In this document: piece after piece, positions 1-9,845 of the stretch
Numbering within the stretch: position 1 is the first letter of the stretch
Layout of the letters: every line of letters starts with the position of its first letter
Notes under the pieces: generated by a model
Database searches by the model: none
Told to the model about the DNA's origin: nothing
Seen by the model: the letters and a program-made list of their open reading frames with translations, nothing else
Program-made: the position numbers and the translations under genes
From: Siphonodentalium dalli
Lineage: Eukaryota; Mollusca; Scaphopoda; Gadilida; Siphonodentaliidae
Length of the DNA: 64,000 bases
Assembly (NCBI GenBank): GCA_032622095.1
Contig: CP136067.1
Coordinates: 52,491,899-52,555,898, forward strand
Direction of reading: 5' to 3'

Positions 1-370
1 ATTTCTCGATTTACAATCTTAATAAATTCGCACAACTTGCGGAGATGTGTTACATTGTCGTCGTTGAGTAAATCACTCATCAATATTGTATTAGGGCGTC
101 GGCCAGTTAACATTGGTAACAATCTGCGCCGGACGTTGGTCATTTTTTACATACGAGAAGGTAGTGAAATTCGTCACCAATTAACCCTGTATCACATAAC
201 ACGCAAGTGCGATCATCCCGGTCGGTATTGGTCCACCGTCCCGTTTATATTGGTAACTTGTGGTTACTGGTTCGGAATTTGCATAACAGTGTTCGGTTTT
301 GGTCGCTAAGTACATCAAGATAAGTTTCAAAATCAAAGTCGTGTTTGAAAATCCGGTATATATTTTATAA
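1..370 (-). pseudogene. LINE C-terminal fragment (CR1-like, decayed)
   Basis: Read on the minus strand from about 340 down to 1, the sequence encodes the cysteine/histidine segment found near the C-terminus of many CR1-like LINE proteins: KFRTSNHKLPI, then GRW, then a zinc-knuckle pattern CVLCDTG...GDEFHYLLVC. This follows the reverse transcriptase and is thought to bind nucleic acid. In-frame stops interrupt it (for example after LPI and after VCKK), and it is cut by the window edge, so it is a dead fragment. It probably belongs to the same LINE family as the plus-strand piece at 1000-1840, whose sequence ends where this one begins, but it lies in the opposite orientation. The family assignment rests on motif recognition only. 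Confidence 0.7.
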
Positions 371-724
371 TTTCACCCATACAGAGCCCCAGACAAACAT
401 GAGCAGACGACACTCTTCTATATGCTTCTATATATGTGTGGGGCTCCTGCAGTGTAATGGATGTTTTTTATTGAATTTTGCCATTCCACAATTGACCTCA
501 GCTCAGTAGTTGACAAGCGTGCACGGGCTGAGAAATTCACACCAATGGCATTAAATGGCTTGTTTTGCCCTGTGAGTATCTTGGTAGTTTGAGTGTATTG
601 TCCCTTCTCACTGAATAGTGTTGTTCGTCGACTGGTTGCCGAATGGCCACAGAGGCCGCATTAGACTCGCTTTAACTATAGACTACCGTTAAACATGTCT
701 ATACCAAAGCATTGTTTATGATTA
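371..724. other. Non-coding stretch, nothing recognised
   Basis: No coding frame, RNA gene or clear repeat structure is visible. The sequence is ordinary AT-rich spacer between the LINE remnant and the dispersed repeat that starts near 725. Confidence 0.4.
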
Positions 725-960
725 GTTATCACATAGGAAATGTTCAGATAATAAGTTGAACACAAGACCATATGTCGTTTGTTGAACTTATTATCTAAAC
801 ATTTATCTCAATAGCTAGGACTCCTTCTGCACTTTTAATAATCTGCAGTCTGCTTTTATCATCCCAACATCCCTTCAAATTAATAATAGATCATTCCAAT
901 GTACACTTTTTGCCTGACTGGGACGATCCATTTAGTATACAACGGGTTAAATTAAACCCG
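725..960 (+). repeat. Partial copy of a dispersed hairpin-bearing repeat
   Basis: This is a diverged relative of the repeats at 2370-3820 and 21440-23110. Shared features are an inverted repeat built on AATAAGTT.AAC (here about 738-800), then CCTTCTGCACTT, CCCTTCAAATTAAT, a version of CAATGTA.ACTT and a final CGGGTTAA. Its presence outside the two copies that bracket the Polinton shows that the family is dispersed, not a simple duplication around the Polinton. Confidence 0.55.
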
Positions 961-999
961 GTATGTATCAGATGACATAAAAGAACACACAAATTTCTA

Positions 1000-1840
1000 T
1001 GTAAAATTATTCATTATATTTTATGCCGATGACACTGCTCTTTTAGCTGAGACGCCTGGAATACATTAGAAGGCTCTTAACGTTTTTAGTAAATATTGCC
1101 AAAAGTGGAAATCGACAGTTAATGTCGAGAAAGTTAAGGTTTTTTTTATTTCCAAACGAAGTCTGCCGAAAGGCAGGACATTCTTCTATGATGTGGTTAA
1201 AATTGAAGTCTTGAAAATCTTTAATTATCTCGGAATTATACACACTAAATATGGTGCTTTCTCTTTAGCTAAAAAAAGAAAGACCATAGCAGATAAAGCT
1301 AAGAGAGTAATGTATTCAATAATATCAAAAGCCAGAACTCTCAGTCTCTCAGTTAAAAATCAGCTTGATTTATTTGACGCTCATGTTATTCTTCCTTTGT
1401 CATACTGCTGTGACGTGTGGGGGTCGGAAAATAACGATATAACGTACTTAACACATGTACTACATTTAAAATCAACCACCCCAACATCACTATCGATTTA
1501 AGAATCAGCAAGTATTGGTTAAAAGTGAGGAATATGAATGATAATAAATATTGTAAGATGCTATAACGGCTAGCATTGCAGCTCAATGAGAAGGCATCCA
1601 CACAAATATAATGCATAGAAAAAGTGAAAACCATACTAACATATTGCGACCAAGCTCATCTTTTAAGTACCGACATTCATTTTTGTCCTGAAGAAATTAT
1701 TTTTATATTAAATGCAGCTGTATTAATCGATATATATCTATTTGGGTCTCAAATATTGATAATTCGAACAAAGGTGCTATATACAAAATATTCAAACACA
1801 ACATTTGTTTTGAAAAATTACGTTGCGTTATTAACGTAGA
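1000..1840 (+). pseudogene. LINE reverse transcriptase fragment (CR1-like)
   Basis: The plus strand reads FYADDTALLAE from about 1017, which is the YADD catalytic box of a reverse transcriptase. It continues through a thumb-like segment (FSKYCQKWK, FNYLGIIHTK, SLSVKNQLDLFDAHVI, YCCDVWG) and later IDLRISKYWLKVRN and NKGAIYKIFKHN. These are characteristic of the region downstream of the RT core in CR1-like non-LTR retrotransposons. Stops and frame changes occur (the frame from 1193 ends at 1501, while homology continues to about 1840), so the copy is inactive. The start is truncated upstream of the YADD box, as expected of a 5'-truncated LINE copy. Confidence 0.75.
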
Positions 1841-1841
1841 T

Positions 1842-2250
1842 TCGGCTTTGACCTATTATACCGGCATTTGGGAAAACGTGATATTGGACAAAAATATCCA
1901 ACAATGACTGTATATTATGGTCCCAATGTGTTCGCCAATGACTCCTATATACGATAAATGTATAGCATCACGCAAAGATGCCAATAATTTCCCACAGAGA
2001 CAAACGAAAGGCGGTAACACGTCAGAAAAATCGCATATTTTCACATTTCGGCGGCCCTCTTGGCCGCCATATTGGATTCTGGTGTCGGATTTTTGGCTAA
2101 TTTGTAAGTGTTGTATATTAGCATAATCGAGCGGAAAACAAGACCGCATGTGATAACATCTTTACTATAACGGCGATCAAAGAGACATGGTACATATAAC
2201 AAAAATGGCCGCCATGATGGACGCCATCTTGTCTGGAGTCTCTGCGGCCA
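1842..2250 (+). repeat. Fragment related to the 24.3-27.8 kb foldback arms
   Basis: Starting at TTCGGCTTTGACC, the sequence matches 27303-27640 in the same orientation and about 24720-25090 in reverse. Shared landmarks are TACCGGCATTTGG, GCCATATTGGATT, GCTAATTTGTAAG, TTAGCATAA and CCGCATGTGATA. It looks like a solo arm of the same non-autonomous DNA transposon family. A run of 12 G lies just downstream (about 2330-2341). No coding capacity is seen. Confidence 0.55.
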
Positions 2251-2369
2251 CTTTTTTTTCTTGTTAACAACCGCAAAAAATTAGAGAAGACATTAAGAAA
2301 GAAAATTAGTGGGGTGAAGTTGATTCCTGGGGGGGGGGGGGACAGAGGTCAACCAATATATCCTGGACT

Positions 2370-3820
2370 ATAAGAGACCAAAAACAGCAATCAAGTCCTC
2401 CTTACTTTCAGCAAAATCGTTCGCAGATCAACTGTCACGACTGTCTGACTAAAGCGAATCAAATGATATGGAAACTGACTTCTCCTTTTCAAAGATGTTA
2501 ACTGTTGGTAGCACTGTCATGCAGAATTAAACGATTATATTGCAACATCCTATCATGAAAACGACCAGTGTCCAGGGCAAACAACTAAGTACATGTAGTT
2601 AATTTGCTATAAACATGTCACTGAGCCACTATAGCAATTTCCGTATCGAAACGCACATCTCACTGGTGCGACAAAAGTTCACATTATTCACAATCGATCA
2701 ACAATCGTATAAATCGTATAAGGTTTCTAGGCAGGTTCCGAGATGATTCTGACATGTTCTCCGTCATGATCAACAGCTTATGCGTGCATGAACTTATATC
2801 AGTACCTGTACAATGATGACCAATGTGGGACTATTCGATGTACAGTGATGACCAATGTGGGACTATTCGATGTACAATGATGACCAATGTGGGACTATTC
2901 GATGTACTTGAATCAGTACATGTACTTTAGCCCTTTCTATACTAAATACTCAGAGACGTTAAATTCCCTTAGGAAATGTTATAATAAGTTAAACAAACGA
3001 TAAATCGTTTGTTAAGCTTATTATCCGAAAATTTCCCACCAGTGAATATGAATCATTCTGCCCTTATATTATTTCTCCGCCATGACCAATAGCTTATGCG
3101 GGCTTGAACTTATACCAGTACATGTACAATGATGACCAATGTGTGACTATTCGATGTACTTGAATAGTACGTGAATAAGTACATGTACTATCCATACTAA
3201 ATAAATAAATACGATAGGTCGTTTTATTACCCGAAAAATTTTCACCAGTGAATATGAATCCTTCTGCACTTATATTATTTCTTCGCATGTCTGTCGTCTG
3301 CTCAATTTTTCCGAATAACCCTTCAAATTAATGGCTATTACAATGTATGCTTGTGTAACTGAATGGGATAATCCATTAATTGTAAAACGGGTTAACGGTG
3401 TATAGAATGGCAATTTGGTGTAGTATTCTTATAGACTTGGCGATAATTCCGAGTGATACGCAAACCACTGCAACCATAACCTCTGAAATGTGGACCCTTG
3501 ATATAACGAATGGTAAGGAACTCATAAATATGATCACACTCTCCACTAACAAAACGATGAGTTGTATGCGAGAATAGCCGTCATAAATTCAATGGAGCCC
3601 GAGCACCATCCCAACGAGAATCATGTAGTGTCAATATCGTCAAGGGGAAGATTGCTGTCACAACTGGAAATGTGAATGATGCAATATATCTTGTTTGGCG
3701 ACACACGAAGGAGTTAAAATGAATAAATGTTACACAATGGTTTATACGATACGATATCGATATGTCCGTTGAGACAATGTACTTGGTAAAAAGTAAAAGT
3801 AAATATCGTTCAGTCGATTA
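2370..3820 (+). repeat. Dispersed repeat, copy left of the Polinton
   Basis: This stretch aligns with 21440-23110 in the same orientation over most of its length, with indels. It contains about three tandem copies of a roughly 35-bp unit (about 2806-2905, core GATGACCAATGTGGGACTAT). It also has a strong hairpin near 2971-3041 built on AAACAAACGATAAATCGTTTGTT and its flanks. No protein is recognisable. A third, partial relative is at 725-960, so this is a dispersed element of unknown class. Confidence 0.65.
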
Positions 3821-4032
3821 AAATAGATCGTTATTGAATAATTTATGGCCATCAGTCCTTGATGTATGCAGACCCCATACGTGCTTTGCTTCAATCTGAT
3901 ATACTACGCTGCTAATCTGCCAGTTTGAATGGTCACAATAGCCACAACGATAATGTAAATGTGTCATTATGAACGCGATGTTGTCGACGTCCATATCCAC
4001 ATATCAGCTAAGAAAATTTTCAGGCGTGTTAA

Positions 4033-4479
4033 AGCCACTTGGCGGTTTGCGCTCATAAATACACATAATAATATTCGCTTTTGATTTTTCCCGATATCGA
4101 AATAGGTCGATCAGTACCTTTCTACATGTATGAAAATTATATGTCCCACAACGACGTAATGAAGTCATGCAAAATGCAACTTTGAACACGATGTTTGTGT
4201 TTCCAAAAACAACCAGCCATCTGCACGCATGGAGCAGATAAGATCGTTCCATGTTAGTCTATGCCGGAGGTGGTATAGCAACAAAGTGCGTTTATTTCAG
4301 TTCTGGGCGACACAGTACAATTACTTTGAAAACAGATGGAAACTGTCTGTGACCATGGTATGTGTTGTTCAGAGCATATGAAGTCGGTATATCAATATGT
4401 CGTGTATTTGTAAACATATCTTATACATCCTTTCAAATTACGTAGACAAAATTTGGAAGCTCGAATGAGCCATGTCCGT
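4033..4479 (+). mobile_element. TTAA-bounded miniature element, copy a (diverged)
   Basis: TTAA lies immediately outside both ends (4029-4032 and 4480-4483). The element begins AGCCAC.TGGCGG and ends GAGCCATGTCCGT, so its ends are imperfect inverted repeats sharing ACATGGC-type sequence. Four further copies lie at 40443, 49182, 60827 and 62581. All five are flanked by TTAA, which is the target-site hallmark of piggyBac-type transposition. This copy is the most diverged of the five. The small open frames inside are by-products, and no transposase is present. Confidence 0.7.
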
Positions 4480-4483
4480 TTAA

Positions 4484-5025
4484 AGCGGATCACAATCGCC
4501 AAACCTACAATTAAACATGCAGTTGTAATAGCATCTTTCTTATCACGTTCCGCGGGTGAAATTCTCTTGGTGAACAACATCGGCCGATGGGTGTAACCAT
4601 TACATACTGACTCATATTTAACTCACTTATCAAAGCCATCGGTGGCTGGTAATAAGGAGCTCTGCTCCAGACCGACTCGCTCTCCAGCGCGAGCGATATG
4701 GGTCCAATTGCCGGTGGTGTCATCGCTGACTTTCTATCCCATATCGATATCTGGAGGAGTTGCAGTTACTCGCCGATTATCGGTTGTTTCGCAGGGCAAA
4801 TAGGTCATTCTTCCAGCCAATGACATCACTGCCAGATTTTCCTTTGTGCATGTACTTTTCCTCCACCAACAAAATTGGCAACGTCGTCATATAGCCCTGG
4901 CTGCTGCAAGCGACGCTAAAACCCAATAAATAAATAAATAAAAAATAACTCTTATCGCCACCACCGTTCAGTCTATCGTCACTTCCTCTGGACGCTTTTG
5001 ATTGCAAAATAGTAGCTAACACACG
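4484..5025. other. Non-coding spacer left of the Polinton
   Basis: Nothing is recognised here beyond AT-rich spacer with short A-rich runs (about 4921-4948). It ends at the Polinton target duplication. Confidence 0.4.
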
Positions 5026-5031
5026 CATGGA
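5026..5031. repeat. Polinton target-site duplication, left copy
   Basis: CATGGA stands immediately before the left terminal repeat and is repeated exactly after the right one (21310-21315). Six-base duplications are the rule for Polinton integration, so this fixes the element boundary to the base. Confidence 0.9.
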
Positions 5032-5099
5032 AGAAGAATAGCCGTCTCGTTGACTTCACATCTAAAAATAGAATCTTTGGGGTCTAAAATTGGTTGTAC

Positions 5100-5275
5100 T
5101 AAAATATTCTCAAAACTTCCAAAATATCAAAACCCAAAATTTTTTTCAAAACTTCCAAAAATTATTTTTCCAAAAAATTTCAAAACCCAAAACTTCCAAA
5201 AAATTTCAAAACCCCAAAACTTCCAAAAGAAAAAATTTCAAAACCCCCAAAATTATTTCTCTAAAAAAAAAGTTT
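5100..5275 (+). repeat. Subterminal iterated A-rich repeats
   Basis: Degenerate repeats of AAAACTTCCAAAA and TTTCAAAACCC alternate at roughly 15-30-bp spacing, with at least four copies of the ACTTCC core. The mirror tract lies at about 21065-21240. Its position just inside both termini resembles the iterated protein-binding sites near the ends of other elements. The role is inferred from position only. Confidence 0.6.
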
Positions 5276-5452
5276 AAATAAAAAATTTATAACGAGTTTT
5301 CGGTTTCTGAGAATCTCGATATTAAAAAATGTCGAATGTTAAATTATTTGCGCGTAATATCTTTCGTTATTTTTTTTGTTCAAATATTTTTCATGAAATT
5401 ATTAATCGATGTTTAGAAATAGCTTTATTGGACATTGTGACCATCGGTATGA

Positions 5453-5713
5453 ATGCATACATTCCAGTGTTTATCGGACGCAGTTCATACATATATAATT
5501 GTCATACCTGAAAATAGACACCATTACTCTTACATAAATAATAAAGAGCGTTTATTCTTTACACTCTCTATCCCAGATGAAGTTATTGAGTATATGACAG
5601 GTGTGTATTATCGTGAATTATTGGAAGTATTGAGATGTACTATCTTGAATCACGAGCGGACAACCCCCCAGAATGAATTGTCATATTCGATGGAACATAT
5701 TATGTACACGTAA
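5453..5713 (+). CDS. Small open frame in left terminal repeat, unknown
   Basis: This is an 86-residue open frame lying wholly inside the left terminal repeat. An almost identical frame, differing by one residue, lies in the right repeat at 20628-20888. A second, 60-residue frame overlaps its start (5329-5511). I do not recognise either product, and neither has a clear domain. Being copied in both ends may simply reflect the repeat's recent homogenisation, so coding is uncertain. A segment such as IPDEVIEYMTGVYYRELLEVL could form helices. AATAAAGAGCGTTT falls inside it. Confidence 0.3.
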   Translation: MHTFQCLSDAVHTYIIVIPENRHHYSYINNKERLFFTLSIPDEVIEYMTGVYYRELLEVLRCTILNHERTTPQNELSYSMEHIMYT

Positions 5714-6160
5714 TCACACACGACATTGTGGGTAACAATGTGTCTTTCACACCTTGCTTTACCAAATGCATCCTATTATATTCCCGTTCACAGTTATATG
5801 CCATTCAGAAAACATATCGATTTAATGTCTGAGCAGAATTAGTTGTTTAACTGGTTAGTATCAATTAAGGTTGATAAACTGTGTCATTGTTAGCATTAAC
5901 ACGATAATTAGTTATCCAAAAAACATGCATACATAATACGTCAGGTCGTGAGACACTCAATAATAGAAATTGCTTCGGTGTCATTGTTATAACAACATTA
6001 CGTAATAACCACTTATCACTCCATTCACACTTACGATCATTTTGTATGCCGAAACTCCAGTTAGCACCGATGATGTAACATTATATCACTGCTATTGTAT
6101 CAGTTGATAGGTTCAGACATGTTCGATGTTTAGAAAATAGATAATGTGCAGGTGTTCACT

Positions 6161-6416
6161 TGACAAGAGATTTTGTACACTCAATCACAGACCAACGTGA
6201 TAATACCAGCCCACACCCAACCCCCAACATCCACCAAACATCTTCACATCACTTACCAAAACCAATGATGTTATAAGAACTGTAGGTTTTTATAATATTA
6301 TAGCTTGCAGTGTCATCCTGGTAATTCATTTACAACAGCCATAACAAATGTTTACTTATGATGTATATAAGAACTGTATAGCTACTAATAAATAGGACAC
6401 AGTGAACACAAAAAAA
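6161..6416 (+). promoter_or_regulatory. Likely promoter of the rightward gene block
   Basis: This is a roughly 250-bp non-coding leader between the left terminal repeat and the first large gene. TATATAAG at about 6363-6370 is a good TATA box, some 50 bases upstream of the first ATG (6417). No other plausible promoter is seen before the tightly packed genes that follow, so this may drive the whole rightward block. A TATA box upstream of structural genes fits well with the element's own TBP-like gene. Confidence 0.5.
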
Positions 6417-7082
6417 ATGGGTCCAATTAACCATAGCTCCATACCATTTGAACCTTGTTCTAGTATTTGCATCACCGGACCAACTGGTTCTGGTAAGACG
6501 AGATGGGTCTACAGATTCCTGCAAAATCTTAATGGAATGTATTCTAGAGATCCACCTAAGAAAATAATGTACTGTTACGGTATTTATCAAAATTTCTATG
6601 ATGAAATTGAATCATCAATCGAAAATTTGGTCATGCATCAAGGATTACCTACCCAAACAGAAATCGAAGAATTTGCTGACGGTAAACATAATATGTTAAT
6701 ATTAGACGACTTGATGCATCGCATTATTGACCAAAAAGAGATTGAAACACTATTTACGCAGCAAACTCATCATCGCTGTCTTTCGGTGCTGTTTATTTCA
6801 CAAAATTTATACGCACAAGGCAAGGCTGCGAGAACTATAGCCTTAAACACAGGATATCTAATTTTATTCAAAAATTTGAGGGATGGATCACAAATTTCCA
6901 CATTGGGTAGACAATTGTATCCCGGTAAATCTAAAGTACTCATTGATGCATACAAGGATTGTATGAAGAAACCATTTGCGTATCTTATAATAGATATGTC
7001 CCCTCACACTGAGGATAAATACAGGCTACGAACAGACGTGTTTCCCAACCAAGACCCTATAATTTACGTACCTACTACGTAA
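6417..7082 (+). CDS. Packaging ATPase (FtsK/HerA-type, A32-like)
   Basis: The product is 221 residues long. A Walker A motif, GPTGSGKT, lies at residues 21-28 and a Walker B segment, NMLILDDL, at about 92-99. These place it in the genome-packaging ATPase family found in Polintons, virophages and large DNA viruses, where the enzyme pumps DNA into the empty capsid using ATP. Length and layout are usual for Polinton ATPases, which are short and consist of the core domain only. The start is taken at the ATG at 6417 because the frame upstream of it opens only with GTG. It is the first gene of the rightward block, with a TATA box some 50 bases upstream, and is followed after 40 bases by a small gene. 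Confidence 0.93.
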   Translation: MGPINHSSIPFEPCSSICITGPTGSGKTRWVYRFLQNLNGMYSRDPPKKIMYCYGIYQNFYDEIESSIENLVMHQGLPTQTEIEEFADGKHNMLILDDLMHRIIDQKEIETLFTQQTHHRCLSVLFISQNLYAQGKAARTIALNTGYLILFKNLRDGSQISTLGRQLYPGKSKVLIDAYKDCMKKPFAYLIIDMSPHTEDKYRLRTDVFPNQDPIIYVPTT

Positions 7083-7122
7083 TAAGAAGGGGACAGTATC
7101 GGAGCTGAGTCGCGACGATAAA

Positions 7123-7446
7123 ATGAGTCGATTATTACGTAATGAGTTGAATTTTGTCAGACTATTGACATCAACCCAATCAAGATCTCAACGAAACGCA
7201 TTATTGACATCGATAACTAATAATCAGTTGAAAGTTCTGGTTGAAATTACGATCAATTTACTACATGAAATTTTAACAGTTACAGTTCAACAAAAAGCTA
7301 AATTACGACGATATAAATCATTTTATATATTCTTGGGTGATAAATCTGTGAGCTTGTTGAGGAAAAGAAAAAGTGTGAATAATCACTCAACCGCCATTGC
7401 TTTGATGTTGAACATCGTTGAACCTAAATTGAAACAGTTTTTGTGA
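7123..7446 (+). CDS. Small basic protein, unknown, conserved position in Polintons
   Basis: This is a 107-residue, lysine/arginine-rich protein that appears mostly helical. It starts MSRLLRNELNFVRLLTS and has a central NNQLKVLVEITINLLHEIL segment. Short basic proteins of this look commonly sit between the ATPase and the integrase in Polintons, but I cannot give a function. A DNA-binding or core role is only a guess from composition. The stop codon shares its final A with the ATG of the next gene (TGATG), so the two are probably translated from one message by reinitiation or a similar process. Confidence 0.6.
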   Translation: MSRLLRNELNFVRLLTSTQSRSQRNALLTSITNNQLKVLVEITINLLHEILTVTVQQKAKLRRYKSFYIFLGDKSVSLLRKRKSVNNHSTAIALMLNIVEPKLKQFL

Positions 7447-7814
7447 TGGAGTCTGTGAAGAAAACTGTTTTGATCCCGTATGAAAGATATATGAGGTACA
7501 CTGAAAAAAGTGAACACAAAAAAGTTTCATCGGAGTCTAACATTGAACACAGCGACATCTCGGCAAACAATAGTAGCCATTCCGATGAAATGGATAAAGA
7601 AATGGACCCGATGAATAATCAGATTGTTAATACAGTTCAAACGACTGAACCTCAGGATGCAATCCAAAAATCAGAAGTTAACACATCGAAAAAGACACAT
7701 ACTAAGCAAAGAAAAAAGAAAATAAGAGGGGTTAAGCGTGAAATATCTAGACCTCCGGGTATAATCGCCGGTAAACTGACCAAGATAAAGAACAAACGCT
7801 GGATATCACTGTGA
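7446..7814 (+). CDS. Unknown protein with acidic middle and basic tail
   Basis: This is a 122-residue protein that I do not recognise. The N-terminus (MESVKKTVLIPYERYMRY) is followed by a serine/asparagine/acidic stretch of low complexity. A very basic C-terminal tail (RKKKIRGVKREI, then PPGIIAGKL) ends the protein. Such a tail suggests nucleic-acid binding or a nuclear targeting signal, by inference only. It overlaps the previous gene by one base and ends six bases before the integrase ATG, so it belongs to the same compact block. Confidence 0.55.
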   Translation: MESVKKTVLIPYERYMRYTEKSEHKKVSSESNIEHSDISANNSSHSDEMDKEMDPMNNQIVNTVQTTEPQDAIQKSEVNTSKKTHTKQRKKKIRGVKREISRPPGIIAGKLTKIKNKRWISL

Positions 7815-7819
7815 ACAAT

Positions 7820-8929
7820 ATGGCCGATTGGAAAGATTATTTGAGTTCAATTTATTTTAATCCGGGTCACCCTGCATCGTACTCAGGAGCTACAAAGTTG
7901 CATCAGACTGTAAAATCTGAAAATAAGCACAACATTTCCAAGCGCGAGATTGTGGCGTGGCTACAAAATCATGAAAGTTATTCCCTGACAAAAAGTGTTA
8001 GACGAAAATTCCCGAGGTCTCGTGTTATTGTAAACGCTTCTGACAGTCAATGGGATGGAGACCTCATGGATATGAATGATGTTTCCAAAGACAACGACAA
8101 TTACACCTACGTGTTAGTAATGATTGACATTTTTTCTAGGAAGTTATGGTGTGAAGCTATAAAGAGGAAAACTGCAATTAATGTGATCAATGCTATGAAA
8201 CATATATTTGAAGGTGGAAGAACCCCTCGCATCCTCCGAACGGATCGCGGTTCGGAATTCACAAACAAACGGGTCAAAAGTTACCTTAAGGGTCTTCATA
8301 TATCTCAAATTTTTACGCAAAACGAAATGAAAGCCAATTATTCGGAACGGGTCATAAAAACTATAAAGCAGAAGATTTCACGTTATATGATAAAGCATAA
8401 TAATGCTAGATATATCGACATTCTACAAGATATTGTGAAAAGTTATAACCATACAATACATCGTTCTTTAGGCACCACCCCTGACTCCATAACTGTTGAG
8501 AATGAAGATGAGTCTCGACTCGATCAGTGGTTAATAAGACAGAAGGGAGGTGTTAAAAGTAAATTGAAGAAAAAGTTCAAATACAATGTAAATGATATCG
8601 TTAGAATATCACACACCAAAGCAGTTTTTGACCGAGAATATTCTCAGAAATGGACTGGAGAGTTGTTCAAAGTGACTAAGAGGTTTTACAGGCAGAACAT
8701 ACCCTTGTATACATTGACAGATTTCTTGGATGAAAACATTGAGGGCGCTTTCTACGAGTCAGAACTTCAAGGGGTGCGCGTTGATGACGAAACAGTTTAC
8801 AGAATAGATAAAATTGTCAAAAAGCGGAAACGAAAGGGTCAAACTGAAGTCCTGGTGCACTGGCATTCATGGCCTGACAAATTTAATTCATGGATTTTAG
8901 AGTCTGATGTCGACAGATATCAAAATTAA
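7820..8929 (+). CDS. Polinton integrase with C-terminal chromodomain
   Basis: This is a 369-residue retroviral-type (DDE, RNase H fold) integrase that joins the element's ends to host DNA. The N-terminal helical region (FNPGHPASYSGATKLHQTV) is typical of Polinton integrases. Catalytic-core residues are visible as D81 (QWDGDLMDM), D142 (RTDRGSEF) and E176 (NYSERVIKTIK). From about residue 325 to the end, YRIDKIVKKRKRKGQTEVLVHW and following residues match a chromodomain, which in related integrases reads histone marks and may steer insertion. The ATG at 7820 is preferred to the upstream GTG. It lies six bases after the preceding stop. The 6-bp CATGGA duplication flanking this element is the footprint such an enzyme leaves. 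Confidence 0.95.
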   Translation: MADWKDYLSSIYFNPGHPASYSGATKLHQTVKSENKHNISKREIVAWLQNHESYSLTKSVRRKFPRSRVIVNASDSQWDGDLMDMNDVSKDNDNYTYVLVMIDIFSRKLWCEAIKRKTAINVINAMKHIFEGGRTPRILRTDRGSEFTNKRVKSYLKGLHISQIFTQNEMKANYSERVIKTIKQKISRYMIKHNNARYIDILQDIVKSYNHTIHRSLGTTPDSITVENEDESRLDQWLIRQKGGVKSKLKKKFKYNVNDIVRISHTKAVFDREYSQKWTGELFKVTKRFYRQNIPLYTLTDFLDENIEGAFYESELQGVRVDDETVYRIDKIVKKRKRKGQTEVLVHWHSWPDKFNSWILESDVDRYQN

Positions 8930-8992
8930 TAAGAGCAAGCTATCCGAGGGAAACCATTACAATCATGAATAATAGAACAGATACCTTGACGA

Positions 8993-9403
8993 ATGTTTCA
9001 AACAGAACGCGGTCGTCTACATATGAATCTCCTTAAATGGATAGGAATTACTATTATGGTAATAACTCTGTCACTACCAGTTATATTAGTTCCAAAGAAG
9101 ATACCACGTCAGACGGTGGACTATGAATTACGTCATACGAATGAGTCACGCCCCCATGATTACGAACAACACCCCTGTGGGTTCGTGAAAAAGTGGACAA
9201 TACGATCAAACATTACTGTTACATTATGTAATAATCAAGGGCGCATTTATACACGCATTAGGCGAGTTGTGAATAACACTCCCGCGATTATAAGTATTCC
9301 GTATAACCAGTGGTCTGCCTTCAAGTATATATTCAGTGATGTTGATAAAACTATAAGAGAAGAGATGAACATTGATTCTCTTTTGAAACAAAATAGAAAC
9401 TAG
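8993..9403 (+). CDS. Small membrane protein with possible PC4-like fold
   Basis: This is a 136-residue product. Residues about 12-33 (LLKWIGITIMVITLSLPVILV) form one strong transmembrane segment or signal anchor. After a short linker, residues about 65-120 read ITVTLCNNQGRIYTRIRR and IPYNQWSAFKYIFSDVDKTI. This resembles the strand-strand-strand-helix pattern of the PC4/p15 single-stranded DNA-binding domain, also present twice in the protein at 12720-13331. The resemblance is weaker here, and the membrane segment argues for a virion or membrane role instead. The second ATG at 9023 is an alternative start. It lies between the integrase and the minor capsid candidate. Confidence 0.45.
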   Translation: MFQTERGRLHMNLLKWIGITIMVITLSLPVILVPKKIPRQTVDYELRHTNESRPHDYEQHPCGFVKKWTIRSNITVTLCNNQGRIYTRIRRVVNNTPAIISIPYNQWSAFKYIFSDVDKTIREEMNIDSLLKQNRN

Positions 9404-9407
9404 TCAT

Positions 9408-9845
9408 ATGGATAATTATTATCTGTACCTGACTAGCGACGATTCCATAGATAAATATCCAGATAATCGTCCTCTCGACTTCACAATAGAGTTACCTGGT
9501 GTATTAATATTGGAAGGAGCGTGGTTATGTTGTTTGAAAGACATAAACATAACTGACCATATAGACACGGATTTATTATATATTTGTTCGGACATATGTG
9601 GAGAATCAATAGCCTGCGACACATCATCCCCCATCCTCCGGGTTATAAAGAGAGACACACGTGATACGGGTCATTGGCGGAGTTTTGAGGACTCATTCTA
9701 CATAAACGTAAGACAGGATAAACTTCAGCGTCTCAGGATTTTTATAAGAGGCGATAAACTTTCTAAAATAAATGCAGAAAAAAGAGTGACCTGTACACTA
9801 CATCTGAAGAAACATGTCGATCACGTATATTCCAACCGATATTGA
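9408..9845 (+). CDS. Minor capsid (penton-like) protein candidate
   Basis: This is a 145-residue protein. The opening YYLYLTSDDSIDKYPDNRPL, then FTIELPGVLILEGAWLCCL, matches the N-terminal pattern of Polinton minor capsid proteins, which begin with a short strand, an acidic S/N-rich turn, then an ELP...L.G.W motif. In the family this is a single jelly-roll protein that forms the capsid vertices. It is rather short, and the later part is predicted beta-rich with no motif I can name, so this is a candidate assignment. Its last 32 bases overlap the next gene in another frame, and it sits just upstream of the major capsid gene, as expected. Confidence 0.6.
   Translation: MDNYYLYLTSDDSIDKYPDNRPLDFTIELPGVLILEGAWLCCLKDINITDHIDTDLLYICSDICGESIACDTSSPILRVIKRDTRDTGHWRSFEDSFYINVRQDKLQRLRIFIRGDKLSKINAEKRVTCTLHLKKHVDHVYSNRY

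Larger units (their letters stand above)
5032..6160 (+). repeat. Polinton left terminal inverted repeat
   Basis: This segment is the reverse complement of about 20176-21309, with only scattered differences until similarity fades near GATAATGTGCAGGTGTTCAC. It contains a subterminal A-rich iterated tract (5100-5275) and a small open frame. It also has one copy of the motif AATAAAGAGCGTTT (5540-5553). Long terminal inverted repeats of this kind are typical of Polintons. Confidence 0.9.
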
